Of a stretch of 64,000 bases of DNA, positions 1 through 9,550 are shown piece by piece. The notes beneath the pieces are model-generated. The model had not been told where the DNA came from and did no database searches. It saw nothing but the letters and a program-made list of their open reading frames with translations. Source of the DNA: Phytohabitans suffuscus (GTDB lineage: Bacteria; Actinomycetota; Actinomycetes; Mycobacteriales; Micromonosporaceae); NCBI RefSeq assembly GCF_011764565.1, contig NZ_AP022871.1, positions 4,092,320 to 4,156,319 on the forward strand, in the 5' to 3' direction. Numbering within the stretch: the stretch's first letter is position 1; each line of letters begins with the position of its first letter. Both the position numbers and the translations under genes were made by a program.

Positions 1-2
1 GC

Positions 3-659
<657 letters not shown>

Positions 660-678
660 GCCACGGCGGCCCAGCGGG

Positions 679-1659
679 TCAGGCGGACTTGCGGGTGGCG
701 GCCTTCTTGGGCGATGCCTTCTTGGCCGCGGTCTTCTTCGCCGCTGCCTTCTTGGCGGGCTCGCCCTTCTCGGCGGCCTTCTTCGCCGGGGCGGCCTTCT
801 TGGCGGGTGCCTTCTTCTCCGGCTGAGCCTTCTTGGCCGACCGGGCCGACGAGATCGGCGTGGGCGCGCCGCCCTCTTCGCCGCGGGCGGCGCGGGCCCG
901 TTCGACCGACGCCCGCAGTGCGGCCATCAGGTCGACCGCGGCGGCCGGGGCCTCCTCGACCTCCTCGGGCTGTACGACCTCGCGACCCTCGACCTTGGCG
1001 TCGATGACCTCCTGGAGGGCCTCGCGGTAGTCGTCGGTGTAGTCCGTGGGGTCGAACTCGCCGGCCATCGAGTCGATCAGCGACCCGGCCATGGCCAGCT
1101 CCGGCGGGCGGACCTCGATGTCCTCGTCGAGGAAGTTGAAGTCGGGCTTTCGGATCTCGTCCGGCCACAGCATGGTGTTGAGCAGGAGCACGCCCTCGCG
1201 TACCCGCAGGGTGGCCAGCTGCTCGCGCTGGCGGAGCGCCACCTTGACGATCGCGACCCGGTCGGCGTCGGAGAGGGCGTCGCGGAGCAGCACGTACGGC
1301 TTGGTCGCCGCGCCCTCGGGCTCCATGAAGTACGCCTTGTTGTAGAGGATCGGGTCGACCTGGTCGGCGGGCACGAACTCCAGCACGTCGATCGCGTGCG
1401 AGGTGCTCAGCGGGAGGTCGGCGAAGTCTTCGTCGGTGAGGATGACCATCTCGCCGCCGCCGATGTCGTAGCCCTTGGCGATGTCGTCGTAGCTGACCTC
1501 TTCACCGCAGATCGAGCAGGTGCGCTTGTACCGGATGCGGCCGCCGTCTTCCCGGTGAACCTGGTGAAAACGGATATCTTTCTCCTCTGTCGCCGAGTAG
1601 AGCTTCACGGCGATCGACACGAGGCCGAACGAGACCGCACCCTTCCAAATCGCGCGCAT
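679..1659 (-). CDS. ku: Non-homologous end joining protein Ku
   Basis: Bacterial Ku forms a homodimeric ring on broken DNA ends and recruits the ligase and polymerase. The 326-residue protein starts MRAIWKGAVSFGLVSIAVKL, the hallmark N-terminus of the family, from the ATG at 1657-1659 with a GGGAG ribosome site just upstream; an earlier in-frame ATG gives an unconserved extension. After the core, roughly the last 70 residues are Lys/Ala-rich (repeats such as KKAA and AKKTA). This is the basic tail of long actinobacterial Ku proteins, generally linked to extra DNA binding. The gene is divergent from the ligase/polymerase pair, from which it is separated by ~105 bp that should hold both promoters. 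Confidence 0.95.
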   Translation of the reverse strand: MRAIWKGAVSFGLVSIAVKLYSATEEKDIRFHQVHREDGGRIRYKRTCSICGEEVSYDDIAKGYDIGGGEMVILTDEDFADLPLSTSHAIDVLEFVPADQVDPILYNKAYFMEPEGAATKPYVLLRDALSDADRVAIVKVALRQREQLATLRVREGVLLLNTMLWPDEIRKPDFNFLDEDIEVRPPELAMAGSLIDSMAGEFDPTDYTDDYREALQEVIDAKVEGREVVQPEEVEEAPAAAVDLMAALRASVERARAARGEEGGAPTPISSARSAKKAQPEKKAPAKKAAPAKKAAEKGEPAKKAAAKKTAAKKASPKKAATRKSA

Positions 1660-1764
1660 TGACCGGCTCCCTATCAGCTGACGTGTCCGGAACCCCCGCT
1701 GCGTCCACGCAACAGCCCGGTCACACCAGGATCGCACCGCAATGAACGAGACGCGAGGGCTTCA

Positions 1765-2727
1765 GTGTGGATCTATCGTGGGTTCGTGGCTGGTGCGCCG
1801 CTGAAACCCATGCTCGCGACCAACGGGGAGCGGCTTCCGGCCGGTTCCGGATGGACGTATGAGTTCAAATGGGACGGCGTTCGCGCAATCGTCGAAATCG
1901 CCCAGGGTGCGGCGCGGATGTGGGCCCGCTCCGGTGCGGAGATCACCCTCGCGTACCCCGAGCTGGCCCGCCTCGGCGCCACCCTCGACGACGCGGTGCT
2001 GGACGGCGAGGTCGTGCTGCTGGACGCGGCCGGGCGGCCGAGCTTCACGATGCTCGCCGAGCGGATGCACGTACGCGAGAAGGCTCGGGCGGCGCGGCTC
2101 GCGGCGAGCATCCCGGTGACGTACATGATCTTCGATCTGCTGTGGCTGCGCGGCGCCGACCTGACCGGCTGGCCGTACCACCAGCGGCGGGCCGCGCTGG
2201 AGTCGCTGGCGCTGGCGGGGCCACGCTGGGCGGTGCCGCCGAGCTTTCCGGACGGCCCCGCGACGTACGCCGCGGCGCAGGAGAACCAGCTCGAAGGGCT
2301 GGTCGCCAAGCGGGTCGACTCGATCTACCGGCCGGGCGTGCGCACCGGCGACTGGGTCAAGGTGAAGGCGGAGTTCACCGCCGAGTTCGTGATCGGTGGA
2401 TGGCGCCCCGGCGCGCGCAAGGTCGGCGGGCTGCTGGTCGGGGTGCCGGAGCCGGGCGGGCGGCTGGCGTTTCGCGGCCGGGTCGGCGGCGGTATCGGCG
2501 CGGCCGCCGAGCGGGCCCTGCTCAAGGAGCTCGAGCCGCGGCGGGACGCGCCGTCGCCGTTCGTGGAGATCCCGTCCGAAGACGCCCGTGGCGCGATCTG
2601 GGTAAGGCCGGAGATCGTGGTGGAGGTGAAGTACGGCCAGCGCACGCCCGACGGGAGGCTCCGCTTCCCCCGCTTCCTTCGGCTGCGCCCGGACATGCGA
2701 CCGGAGGATGTGGACGATGCCACCTAA
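1765..2727 (+). CDS. ATP-dependent DNA ligase (stand-alone, LigC/LigD-ligase type)
   Basis: This enzyme seals nicks using ATP and a lysine-AMP intermediate. The motif EFKWDGVRAI contains the nucleotidyl-transferase lysine (KxDG), preceded by PMLA typical of bacterial ATP ligases. VYMIFDLLWLRG-like and EGLVAKR segments (motifs III/IV) and a basic C-terminal OB-fold region ending PRFLRLRPD follow. At 320 residues it is a ligase domain alone, without nuclease or polymerase domains. GTG 1765 is the longest start; GTG 1786, nearer PMLA, is a good alternative. It overlaps the polymerase gene by 11 bp and is divergent from Ku, so ligation, gap filling and end binding form a compact NHEJ cluster. Confidence 0.9.
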   Translation: MWIYRGFVAGAPLKPMLATNGERLPAGSGWTYEFKWDGVRAIVEIAQGAARMWARSGAEITLAYPELARLGATLDDAVLDGEVVLLDAAGRPSFTMLAERMHVREKARAARLAASIPVTYMIFDLLWLRGADLTGWPYHQRRAALESLALAGPRWAVPPSFPDGPATYAAAQENQLEGLVAKRVDSIYRPGVRTGDWVKVKAEFTAEFVIGGWRPGARKVGGLLVGVPEPGGRLAFRGRVGGGIGAAAERALLKELEPRRDAPSPFVEIPSEDARGAIWVRPEIVVEVKYGQRTPDGRLRFPRFLRLRPDMRPEDVDDAT

Positions 2728-3619
2728 GGAGCAGCGGATCCGGGTCGAGGTCGACGGCCAGTCGCTGGAGCTGTCCAACCTGGACAAGGTGCTCTATCCG
2801 GCCGCCGGCTTCACCAAAGGCGAGATCATCAACTACTACACGCGGGTCGCGCCCGCGCTGCTGCCGCACCTGCGGGGCCGGGCGCTGACCCGGATCCGCT
2901 TCCCGAACGGCGTCGAGGGCCAGTCGTTCTTCGAGAAGAACAAGCCCGGGGGTACGCCGGACTGGGTGCGGGTCGAGACGCTGCCGGTGCCCGGGTCGAC
3001 CAAGGACCGGGAGACGATCGACTACGTCGTCGCCGACGACCTGCCGACGCTGGTGTGGCTGGCCAACCTCGCCGCGCTGGAGCTGCACACTCCACAGTGG
3101 CGGATCGACGAACAGCCCGACCTGATGGTGGTCGACCTCGACCCGGGCGCCCCGGCCGGGCTGCGCGAGTGCTGCACGGTGGCGGTGCTGATGCGCGACC
3201 GGCTCGCGCGGGACGGGCTGACCGCCTACCCGAAGACCTCCGGCAAGAAGGGCATGCAGCTGAGCTGCCCGATCGCGGGCACGCAGCCGGCCGAGGAGGT
3301 CTCCGCGTACGCGCACCGGATCGCCGAGGAGCTGGAGCGGGCCAACCCGAAGGTGGTCACGTCGAAGATGACCAAGCGGCTGCGGTCGGGCAAGGTGTTC
3401 ATCGACTGGAGCCAGAACAGCGCCGCCAAGACCACGGTCGCGCCGTACTCGTTGCGCGCCCAGGCGCAGCCGACCGTCTCCACGCCGCTGAGCTGGGACG
3501 AGGTGGAGGCGGGCGGGGCGCGGGCGTTCACCCCGGACGAGGTGCTGGAGCGGGTCGAGGAGTACGGCGACCTGCTGGAGGCGCTGCTCACACCCGGGCC
3601 GGCGTTGCCCAGTAAGTAA
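2717..3619 (+). CDS. LigD-type NHEJ polymerase/primase domain protein
   Basis: The product is a stand-alone LigD polymerase (archaeo-eukaryotic primase fold) that adds nucleotides at broken ends. Recognisable segments are NLDKVLYPAAGFTKGEII near the start, the metal-binding VVDLDPG (DxD), KTSGKKGMQL, and FIDWSQNSAAKTTVAPYSLR in the C-terminal half. The length of ~300 residues equals the single domain. Start ATG 2717 is chosen because GGAGG at 2703-2707 lies 9 bp ahead; ATG 2708 directly abuts that site. It overlaps the ligase end and is probably translated from the same mRNA. In many actinobacteria these activities are fused in LigD; here they are separate proteins. Confidence 0.92.
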   Translation: MPPKEQRIRVEVDGQSLELSNLDKVLYPAAGFTKGEIINYYTRVAPALLPHLRGRALTRIRFPNGVEGQSFFEKNKPGGTPDWVRVETLPVPGSTKDRETIDYVVADDLPTLVWLANLAALELHTPQWRIDEQPDLMVVDLDPGAPAGLRECCTVAVLMRDRLARDGLTAYPKTSGKKGMQLSCPIAGTQPAEEVSAYAHRIAEELERANPKVVTSKMTKRLRSGKVFIDWSQNSAAKTTVAPYSLRAQAQPTVSTPLSWDEVEAGGARAFTPDEVLERVEEYGDLLEALLTPGPALPSK

Positions 3620-3636
3620 GTGACTGCTAACTTACT
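3615..3636. promoter_or_regulatory. Candidate TetR operator upstream of the tetR gene
   Basis: A perfect 7-bp inverted repeat, AGTAAGT (3615-3621) and ACTTACT (3630-3636), is separated by 8 bp and lies just before the tetR start, overlapping the polymerase stop codon. A related dyad occurs at 4232-4247 in the transporter start; both carry AGTGAC in the left half. This is the expected place for an autoregulatory TetR site. No binding data. Confidence 0.5.
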
Positions 3637-3639
3637 CCG

Positions 3640-4181
3640 GTGGGGCGGATGAGTGCTGACGAGCGGCGGGTCGCGGTGCTCGGCGCCGCCCGCGAGGAGT
3701 TCGGCCTGAGTGGGCTGAGTGGCGCCTCCACCGAGGCGATCGCCCGCCGGGTCGGCGTCTCCCAGCCGTACCTCTTCCGGCTCTTCCCGACCAAGAAGGC
3801 GATGTTCCTCGCCAGCGTCAACGACTGCTTCGACCGCGTGCGGGCCCTCTTCGAGGAAGCGGCGGCGGGCTGACCGGCGAGGAAGCGCTCAAGGAGATGG
3901 GCCGGGCCTACAAGTCGCTGCTCGACGACAAGGCGACCCTCCAGATGCAGCTGCAGATGTGGGCCGCCGCCTGCCACGACGACGAGGTGCGCCAGCTCGC
4001 CCGCGACCGGGTGAGCGGGCTGTGGCGCCAGGTCATGCGCCTGTCCGGCGCCGACGACCAGCGGGTCATGCAGTTCCTGGCGGCGGGCATGCTGCTCAAC
4101 GTCATGGCCGCGATGGACCTGCCCCGCATCCGTGAGCAGCTCGGCGAGGCGCTCACCGGCCTCTCCGACCCTTCCGCCTGA
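3640..4181 (+). CDS. TetR-family transcriptional regulator (frameshifted in this sequence)
   Basis: The N-terminal half has a TetR helix-turn-helix (AREEFGLSGLSGASTEAIA, then RRVGVSQPYLFRLFPTKKAM) and ends at a stop at 3871-3873. Coding continues in the next frame with GEEALKEMGRAYKSLL and a ligand-domain-like helical C-terminus to 4181. One missing G or C around 3867-3870 restores a single protein of ~180 residues, the usual TetR size. GTG 3640 or ATG 3649 are possible starts. The gene lies 36 bp ahead of a DHA2 efflux pump and is flanked by matching dyads, so it is probably the local drug-responsive repressor. The break may be a sequencing error, as in many genes of this window. Confidence 0.8.
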
Positions 4182-4217
4182 GCGACCGAAAGCCATCCAG
4201 CGAACGGGGATCGCAGT

Positions 4218-5669
4218 ATGGGACGAGAAGTTAGTGACCAATCACTAGGCAAGCTGCTCTGGACGTTCGTCGTCACCGGCGTGGCCACGTTCATGGTCGC
4301 CATGGACAACCTCGTCGTCACGAACGCCCTGCCGGTCATCCGCGTCGACCTCGACACCGGCCTCGAAGGTCTGGAGTGGACGGTCAACGCGTACACGCTC
4401 ACGTTCGCGGTGCTCCTGCTCACCGGCGCGGCCCTCGGCGACCGGTTCGGCCGGCGGAAGGTCTTCGCGGTCGGCCTGGTCATCTTCACCGCGGCCTCGG
4501 CGGCCGCCGCGCTCTCACCGGACATCGGGACGCTGATCGCGGCCCGCGCGGTGCAGGGCGCCGGCGGGGCGATCATCACGCCGCTCAGCCTCACGCTGCT
4601 CGCGGACGCGGTACCGCCGCAGCGGCGGGGCGCCGCGTTCGGCATCTGGGGCGCGATGAGCGGGCTCGGCGTGGCGCTCGGCCCGGTGATCGGCGGCGCG
4701 GTCGTCGACTCCGCCTCCTGGCAGTGGATCTTCTGGATCAACGTGCCGCTCGGGCTGGTCCTGCTCCCGCTGGTCGCCGCCGTACGGGAGAGTCGCGGCG
4801 GTGCCGGCCGGCTCGACCCGGTCGGCGTGGTACTCGCCACCGCCGGCCTCTTCGGCGTCGTCTTCGGGCTGGTCCGCGGCGGCAGCCACGGCTGGACCAG
4901 CGGCCCAGTGCTGCTCGGGCTGATCGGCGGCGGCGCGGTCGTGCTCGCCTTCGTCGCCTGGCAGGCCCGCGCGCGATACCCGATGCTGCCCCTTTCGCTC
5001 TTTCGCAGCCGCGGCTTCAGCGTGTCGAACGCGGTCGGCTTCGTGATGGCGTTCGGCATGTTCGGCGCGGTGTTCCTCGGCGCGCAGTTCCTGCAGACCG
5101 TCCAGGGGTACTCGCCGCTCGAAGCCGGCCTGCGGACGCTGCCGTGGACCGCGGCGCCGGCCCTGGTCGCGCCCTTCTCCGGCGTGCTCGCCGACCGCAT
5201 CGGCGTGCGGCGGGTGCTGGCCCTCGCGCTCGCGTTCCAGGCGGCGGGCATCGCCGCGCTCGCGGCGGTGAGCCGGCCGGACGTGCCGTACGGCGAGCTC
5301 GTGCCGCCGTTCGTGCTGGCCGGCCTCGGTATGGGCCTGTTCTTCGCGCCGATCGCCCGCGCCGTGATGGACTTCGCGCCGCGCGGCATGGAGGGTGTCG
5401 CCTCGGGCGCGTCCAACGCGCTGCGCCAGGTCGGCACGGTGCTCGGCATCGCGGTGATGGGCGCGGTCTTCTCGGCCGCCGGCGGCTACGCCAGCGGGCA
5501 GGACTTCGTCGACGGCATGCGCGCCGGCCAGAGCGTCGGCGCGGTGCTGCTCGCCGCCGGGGCGCTGCTCGCCCTCGTGATCCCGGAGAACCGCCGGGCG
5601 GCGGCCGGGACCGCGCTGGTGACGCGGGAGCCTCAGGCGAGCACGTCGTCGGCGTCCACGATCGTGTAG
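4218..5669 (+). CDS. MFS transporter, DHA2 (14-TMS) drug efflux family
   Basis: This 483-residue polytopic membrane protein should export toxic compounds in exchange for protons. Motif A is seen as GDRFGRRKVF after TM2, motif C (antiporter) as GPVIGGAVVD, and the N-terminal segment FMVAMDNLVVTNALPVI is typical of DHA2 pumps of the EmrB/QacA type. ATG 4218 has GGGG ~8 bp upstream. A dyad at 4232-4247 falls within codons 6-10, an unusual site for an operator that could block early elongation or overlap the promoter. The gene ends 37 bp inside the convergent XPB helicase gene. Substrate unknown. Confidence 0.9.
   Translation: MGREVSDQSLGKLLWTFVVTGVATFMVAMDNLVVTNALPVIRVDLDTGLEGLEWTVNAYTLTFAVLLLTGAALGDRFGRRKVFAVGLVIFTAASAAAALSPDIGTLIAARAVQGAGGAIITPLSLTLLADAVPPQRRGAAFGIWGAMSGLGVALGPVIGGAVVDSASWQWIFWINVPLGLVLLPLVAAVRESRGGAGRLDPVGVVLATAGLFGVVFGLVRGGSHGWTSGPVLLGLIGGGAVVLAFVAWQARARYPMLPLSLFRSRGFSVSNAVGFVMAFGMFGAVFLGAQFLQTVQGYSPLEAGLRTLPWTAAPALVAPFSGVLADRIGVRRVLALALAFQAAGIAALAAVSRPDVPYGELVPPFVLAGLGMGLFFAPIARAVMDFAPRGMEGVASGASNALRQVGTVLGIAVMGAVFSAAGGYASGQDFVDGMRAGQSVGAVLLAAGALLALVIPENRRAAAGTALVTREPQASTSSASTIV
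4232..4247. promoter_or_regulatory. Candidate TetR operator within the start of the MFS gene
   Basis: TAGTGA (4232-4237) and TCACTA (4242-4247) form a perfect 6-bp inverted repeat around CCAA, inside the first codons of the transporter. It resembles the dyad at 3615-3636, suggesting one repressor binding on both sides of its own gene. Inference from symmetry and position only. Confidence 0.45.
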
Positions 5670-7276
5670 GCGTAGCCCTGTTCGGCCAGGAACCGCTGGC
5701 GGTGCGCCGCGTACTCGGTGTCGATCGTGTCCCGGGAGACCACCGTGTAGAAGTGCGCCTGCCGCCCGTCGGACTTGGGGCGCAGCACCCGACCCAGGCG
5801 CTGCGCCTCCTCCTGGCGGGAGCCGAACGTGCCGGAGACCTGGACCGCGACCGCCACCTCGGGCAGGTCGATGGAGAAGTTGCCGACCCGGGAGATCACC
5901 AGCGTGCGGAGCTTTCCCGACCGGAACTCGTCGAAGAGCCGCTCGCGCTCCTTGTTGGTGGTCGAGCCCTGGATGATCGGCGCGTTCAGCGCCTCGCCGA
6001 GCTGGTGGAGCTGGTCGATGTACGCCCCGATCACCAGCACCTGGTCGTCCGGGTGGCGGTTGACCAGCGCCTTGACCACGGGCAGCTTGGAGCGGGCGGT
6101 GGCGGCGAAGCGGTAGCGCTCCTCCGACTCGGACACCGCGTACGCCATGCGCTCCTCGTCGGAGAGGGTCACCCGCACCTCGGTGCAGTCGGCCGGCGCG
6201 ATCCAGCCCTGCGCCTCGATGTCCTTCCACGGCGCGTCGTACCGCTTCGGGCCGATCAGCGAGAAGACGTCGCCCTCGCGCCCGTCCTCGCGTACCAGGG
6301 TGGCGGTGAGGCCGAGCCGGCGGCGGGCCTGGAGGTCGGCCGTGAAGCGGAAGATCGGCGCGGGCAGCAGGTGCACCTCGTCGTAGATGACCAGGCCCCA
6401 GTCGCGCGCGTTGAAGAGGTCGAGGTGGGTGAACGAGCCGCTGCGCCGGGTGGTGAGCACCTGGTACGTGGCGATGGTCACCGGGCGGATCTCCTTGCGC
6501 TCGCCCGAGTACTCGCCGATCTCCTCCTCGGTGAGCGAGGTGCGGGCCAGCAGCTCGCGCTTCCACTGGCGGCCGGCGACCGTGTTGGTGACCAGGATGA
6601 GCGTGGTGGCCGACGCCTGGGCCATGGCGGCGGCGCCGACCAGCGTCTTGCCCGCGCCGCAGGGGAGCACGACCACGCCCGAGCCGCCGGCCCAGAAGTG
6701 GTCGACCGCCTCCTGCTGGTACGACCGGAGCTGCCAGCCGTCCTGCGCCAGCGCGATCGGGTGCGCCTCGCCGTCGACGTAGCCGGCGAGATCTTCGGCC
6801 GGCCAGCCGAGCTTGAGCAGCCCCTGCTTGAGCCGCCCGCGCTCGGACGGGTGCACCGCGATCGTGTCGTCGTCGATCTTGGCGCCGAGCATGCCGGCGA
6901 GCTTCTTCGACTTGGCGACCTCGACCAGCACCGCCCGGTCCAGCCCGCGCAGCACCAGCCCGTGCGTCGGATGGTTGACCAGCTGGAGCCGCCCGTACCG
7001 GTCCATGGTCTCGGCCACGTCGACCAGCAGTGCGTGCGGCACCGGGTAGCGGGAGAAGCGCAGCAGCGCGTCGACCACGCCCTCGGCGTCGTGCCCCGCG
7101 GCCCGCGCGTTCCACAGCCCGAGCGGGGTCAGCCGGTACGTGTGCACGTGCTCCGGCGAGCGCTCCAGCTCCGCGAACGGCGCGATCGCCATGCGGCAGG
7201 CCAGCGCGTCCGGGTGGTCGACCTCCAGCAGCAGGGTCTTGTCCGACTGCACGATCAATGGTCCGCCGCCGCTCAA
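5633..7276 (-). CDS. DNA repair helicase XPB/ERCC3-like
   Basis: This SF2 3'-5' DNA helicase/translocase is the actinobacterial homologue of eukaryotic XPB. The N-terminal domain has GPLIVQSDKTLLLEVDH and APFAELERSPEHVHTYR. The helicase core follows with Walker A LPCGAGKT, Walker B/motif II IYDEVHLLP, motif III GLTATLVREDG, and motif VI-like QEEAQRLGRVLRPK. TTG 7276 is chosen as start: GAGGAGGGGG lies ~6 bp upstream and the next residues match the family N-terminus, giving 547 residues (M. tuberculosis XPB is ~542-549). Upstream in-frame codons would extend into the divergent lipoprotein gene. The functional partner helicase-associated gene lies at 9551-11911 on the same strand. Confidence 0.95.
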   Translation of the reverse strand: MSGGGPLIVQSDKTLLLEVDHPDALACRMAIAPFAELERSPEHVHTYRLTPLGLWNARAAGHDAEGVVDALLRFSRYPVPHALLVDVAETMDRYGRLQLVNHPTHGLVLRGLDRAVLVEVAKSKKLAGMLGAKIDDDTIAVHPSERGRLKQGLLKLGWPAEDLAGYVDGEAHPIALAQDGWQLRSYQQEAVDHFWAGGSGVVVLPCGAGKTLVGAAAMAQASATTLILVTNTVAGRQWKRELLARTSLTEEEIGEYSGERKEIRPVTIATYQVLTTRRSGSFTHLDLFNARDWGLVIYDEVHLLPAPIFRFTADLQARRRLGLTATLVREDGREGDVFSLIGPKRYDAPWKDIEAQGWIAPADCTEVRVTLSDEERMAYAVSESEERYRFAATARSKLPVVKALVNRHPDDQVLVIGAYIDQLHQLGEALNAPIIQGSTTNKERERLFDEFRSGKLRTLVISRVGNFSIDLPEVAVAVQVSGTFGSRQEEAQRLGRVLRPKSDGRQAHFYTVVSRDTIDTEYAAHRQRFLAEQGYAYTIVDADDVLA

Positions 7277-7448
7277 GATCGCCCCCTCCTCGAAGCAGAC
7301 CCTCCAGTGTTGCACGGGCCGCACCGTACCCGTCCGGGGGCGACTTGCCCGGGTTCGACAGACTGCCGCGAAGAAAGTCTTCATCGGACGCAACCGGACC
7401 GGCACCGCCGTGCGTCTACGTGACGACAACTGCTCTGGGGAGGGCGCC

Positions 7449-8302
7449 TTGGTAGGCAGAAGCTCGCGCTTGGTCGCCGTTGCAGTCGTCGCGCTGTTCG
7501 GCGTCGGTGCGTGCGCGCTCGAGTCGCAACCTGGCCAGGCTGAGGCGGATTCCCAGCCGGTGAGTGCGGGGCAGGGGGCTACGGGGGCGAGTGCGTCGCC
7601 CGACCCGGCAGCGTCCCCCACCGTCGCGCCGACCACGCCGGCGGCCCCGCCTTCGACGCCGGCTCCGGCGGCCACCACGAAGGCCCCGAAGCCGAAGAAG
7701 ACCGTCAAGCCGGGCTGCCCGCAGGGTGAGAGCCAGCGCGCCGTCGAGGTCGCGCTGGCCAAGCTGGGCACGTTCGGCACGGTCACGGTCGACGGCAAGC
7801 AGTCCGACGCCGACTGCGTGGCGATCAAGAAGTTCCAGCAGCGGTACGGCATCAGCCCGGCGGCGGGCCGCGCCGGGCCGACGACGGCCGACGTCGCCCA
7901 GCGCCTGGCCGCGACCGACACGAGCAGGTGCAGGACCGGATCGGGCACCACGTTCTGCGTCGACCTGACCCACCAGACCACCTGGGCGATGCGCGGCGGC
8001 AAGGTAGTGATCAAACCGACGGTCACGCGTACGGGGATGCCCGGCTACGCGACCCCGACCGGCGCGTACTCGGTGCAGAACAAGGCGCTCAAGGAGTGGT
8101 CCAACCCGTACGAGGTGTGGCTTCCGTACTGGCAGCGCTTCAACGGGGCATCGGCTTCCACGAGACCACGACGTACATCCACACGAAGTCGATCGGCTCG
8201 CACGGCTGCGTCAACCTGCTGCCCTCCGACGCCCGCGCCTTCTACGACCTGGGCAAGGTGGGCAGCCGGGTGTACGTGTTCGGCCGCCGGCCGGGCACCT
8301 GA
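7449..8302 (+). CDS. Lipoprotein with peptidoglycan-binding and L,D-transpeptidase (YkuD) domains (frameshifted)
   Basis: The N-terminus is a lipoprotein signal ending in the lipobox GVGAC. A Ser/Pro/Thr/Ala-rich linker, a PG_binding_1-like repeat (QRAVEVALAKLGTFG... KKFQQRYG) and an L,D-transpeptidase domain follow. The catalytic motif SHGCVNL lies at ~8198-8218 but in a different frame from the N-terminus; adding one G to the GGGG at 8145-8148 rejoins them (WLPYWQRFNGG then IGFHETT). Such enzymes make 3-3 crosslinks in peptidoglycan outside the membrane. TTG 7449 is preferred, with GGGGAGGG ~6 bp upstream. The gene is divergent from XPB with ~170 bp between starts. Confidence 0.85.
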
Positions 8303-8309
8303 GGCACCC

Positions 8310-8330
8310 GACCGGCGGCCGGTCGGTTTT
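8310..8330. terminator. Bidirectional intrinsic terminator
   Basis: GACCG (8310-8314) pairs with CGGTC (8320-8324), followed by GGTTTT, between the convergent transpeptidase and S1 protease genes. Short stem with a T run; plausible terminator. Confidence 0.5.
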
Positions 8331-8338
8331 CGGAGGGG

Positions 8339-9384
8339 TCAGCCCAGGCTCAGGCCGTAGACCGACATCACCTCGTTGAGCGGCTGGAAGAAGGTCGTGC
8401 CGCCGGTGGTGCAGTTGCCGCTGCCGCCGGAGGTCAGGCCGAGGCCGGAGCTGCCGGCGAAGAGCGAGCCGCCGCTGTCACCGGGCTGGGCGCACACGTT
8501 GGTGCGGATCAGGCCGCTGACGGTGCCCTGCGGGTAGGTGACCGTGGCGTTGGTGGCGGTGACCGAGCCGCTGCGCACGCCGGTGGTGCTGCCGCTGCGC
8601 CGGACGCTCTGGCCGACGACCGCGTTGCCGACCGAGGTGATCGACTGGGTGCTGCTGCCCGAGTACAGGTACACCGCGCTGGGGCGGGCGATGCTCGTGT
8701 TGGTGTACCGGACGATCCCGTAGTCGTTGCCCGGGAAGCTCGAACCGGCGCGCGTGCCGAGCGTGACCGACCCGTTCGTCCAGGTCGCGCCGGCGTTGGT
8801 GCAGTGGCCGGCGGTCACGAAGTAGAGCGCGCTCGACGTACGCACGTTGAAGCCGAGCGAGCAGCGCGAGCCACCGGTGTAGATGGCCTGGCCGCCGGCG
8901 ATGAAGAGCTGGAACTTGTCGGCGGTGGTCTCCAGGCGGGCCGCGTCGCCCGCGGCGGCCACGGCTGCCTTGACGGCGGCGAGGCGGGCGCCGGTCACGG
9001 TGCTGTCGACCGTCACCACGACCTGGTTGGTCGTCACGTCGGTGTGGCGGGCGGTGCCGGCGACGTCGACGGCCTTGGACATCGTCGACTGGACGGTGTC
9101 GAGCTGGGCGGTGCTGTACTTGACCGTCTTGGCCACGGCACCGGCCTGACGCACCTGCTTCGCGGCGGTGGCGTCGGTCACCGCGACGACCATCCGGCCG
9201 GTGGCGGCGTCGATGTACGCGCCGGCGGAACGGGCGCCGAGGCTCGCGCTGAGGCTGGTGGCGGCGGGAGCGTCGGCGGCGAAGAGCAACTCGGGGCGGC
9301 CTGTGCGGCGGACGGCCAGAGCACCGTGCCGACGAGGAGAACCGGGGCGGCGAGGATGGCCGCGACTGGGCGGTTGAGTCTCAC
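8339..9384 (-). CDS. Secreted trypsin-like serine protease, streptogrisin/alpha-lytic type (frameshifted)
   Basis: Translation from GTG 9384 (GGAGG 5 bp upstream) gives a signal peptide, VAAILAAPVLLVGTVLW to SAAQAAP, then the frame breaks at GGGG 9293-9296 on the plus strand. Adding one base joins it to ELLFAADAPAATSL and the rest. A pro-domain of the alpha-lytic type follows, then the chymotrypsin-fold protease with the triad visible as TAGHC (His), GNDYGIVRY (Asp) and GDSGGS (Ser). It ends VYGLSLG. It should be an exported S1E-type peptidase matured by removal of its pro-region. Stand-alone gene with ~165 bp upstream for its promoter. The frameshift is probably a homopolymer error. Confidence 0.88.
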
Positions 9385-9550
9385 GTGAGCCTCCAGGGGG
9401 TGTTTGGGCACACGTCGGGGACGTGATGGGAATCTCGACCGTTTTGATGCCGAGATGTGAAGAACACTTCCATCACATCTAAGAATTCACAAGAACTAAT
9501 GTCTGGGGATGTATCCAGCGATATGACCCTAAGGCGGCTCGGGAGGAGCG

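Noticed and set aside
4376..7423. A 1015-codon open frame running through the MFS and helicase genes
   Set aside because: It lies in a shadow frame of two well-supported genes, is Arg/Ala-rich as expected from GC-skewed codons, and has no domain.
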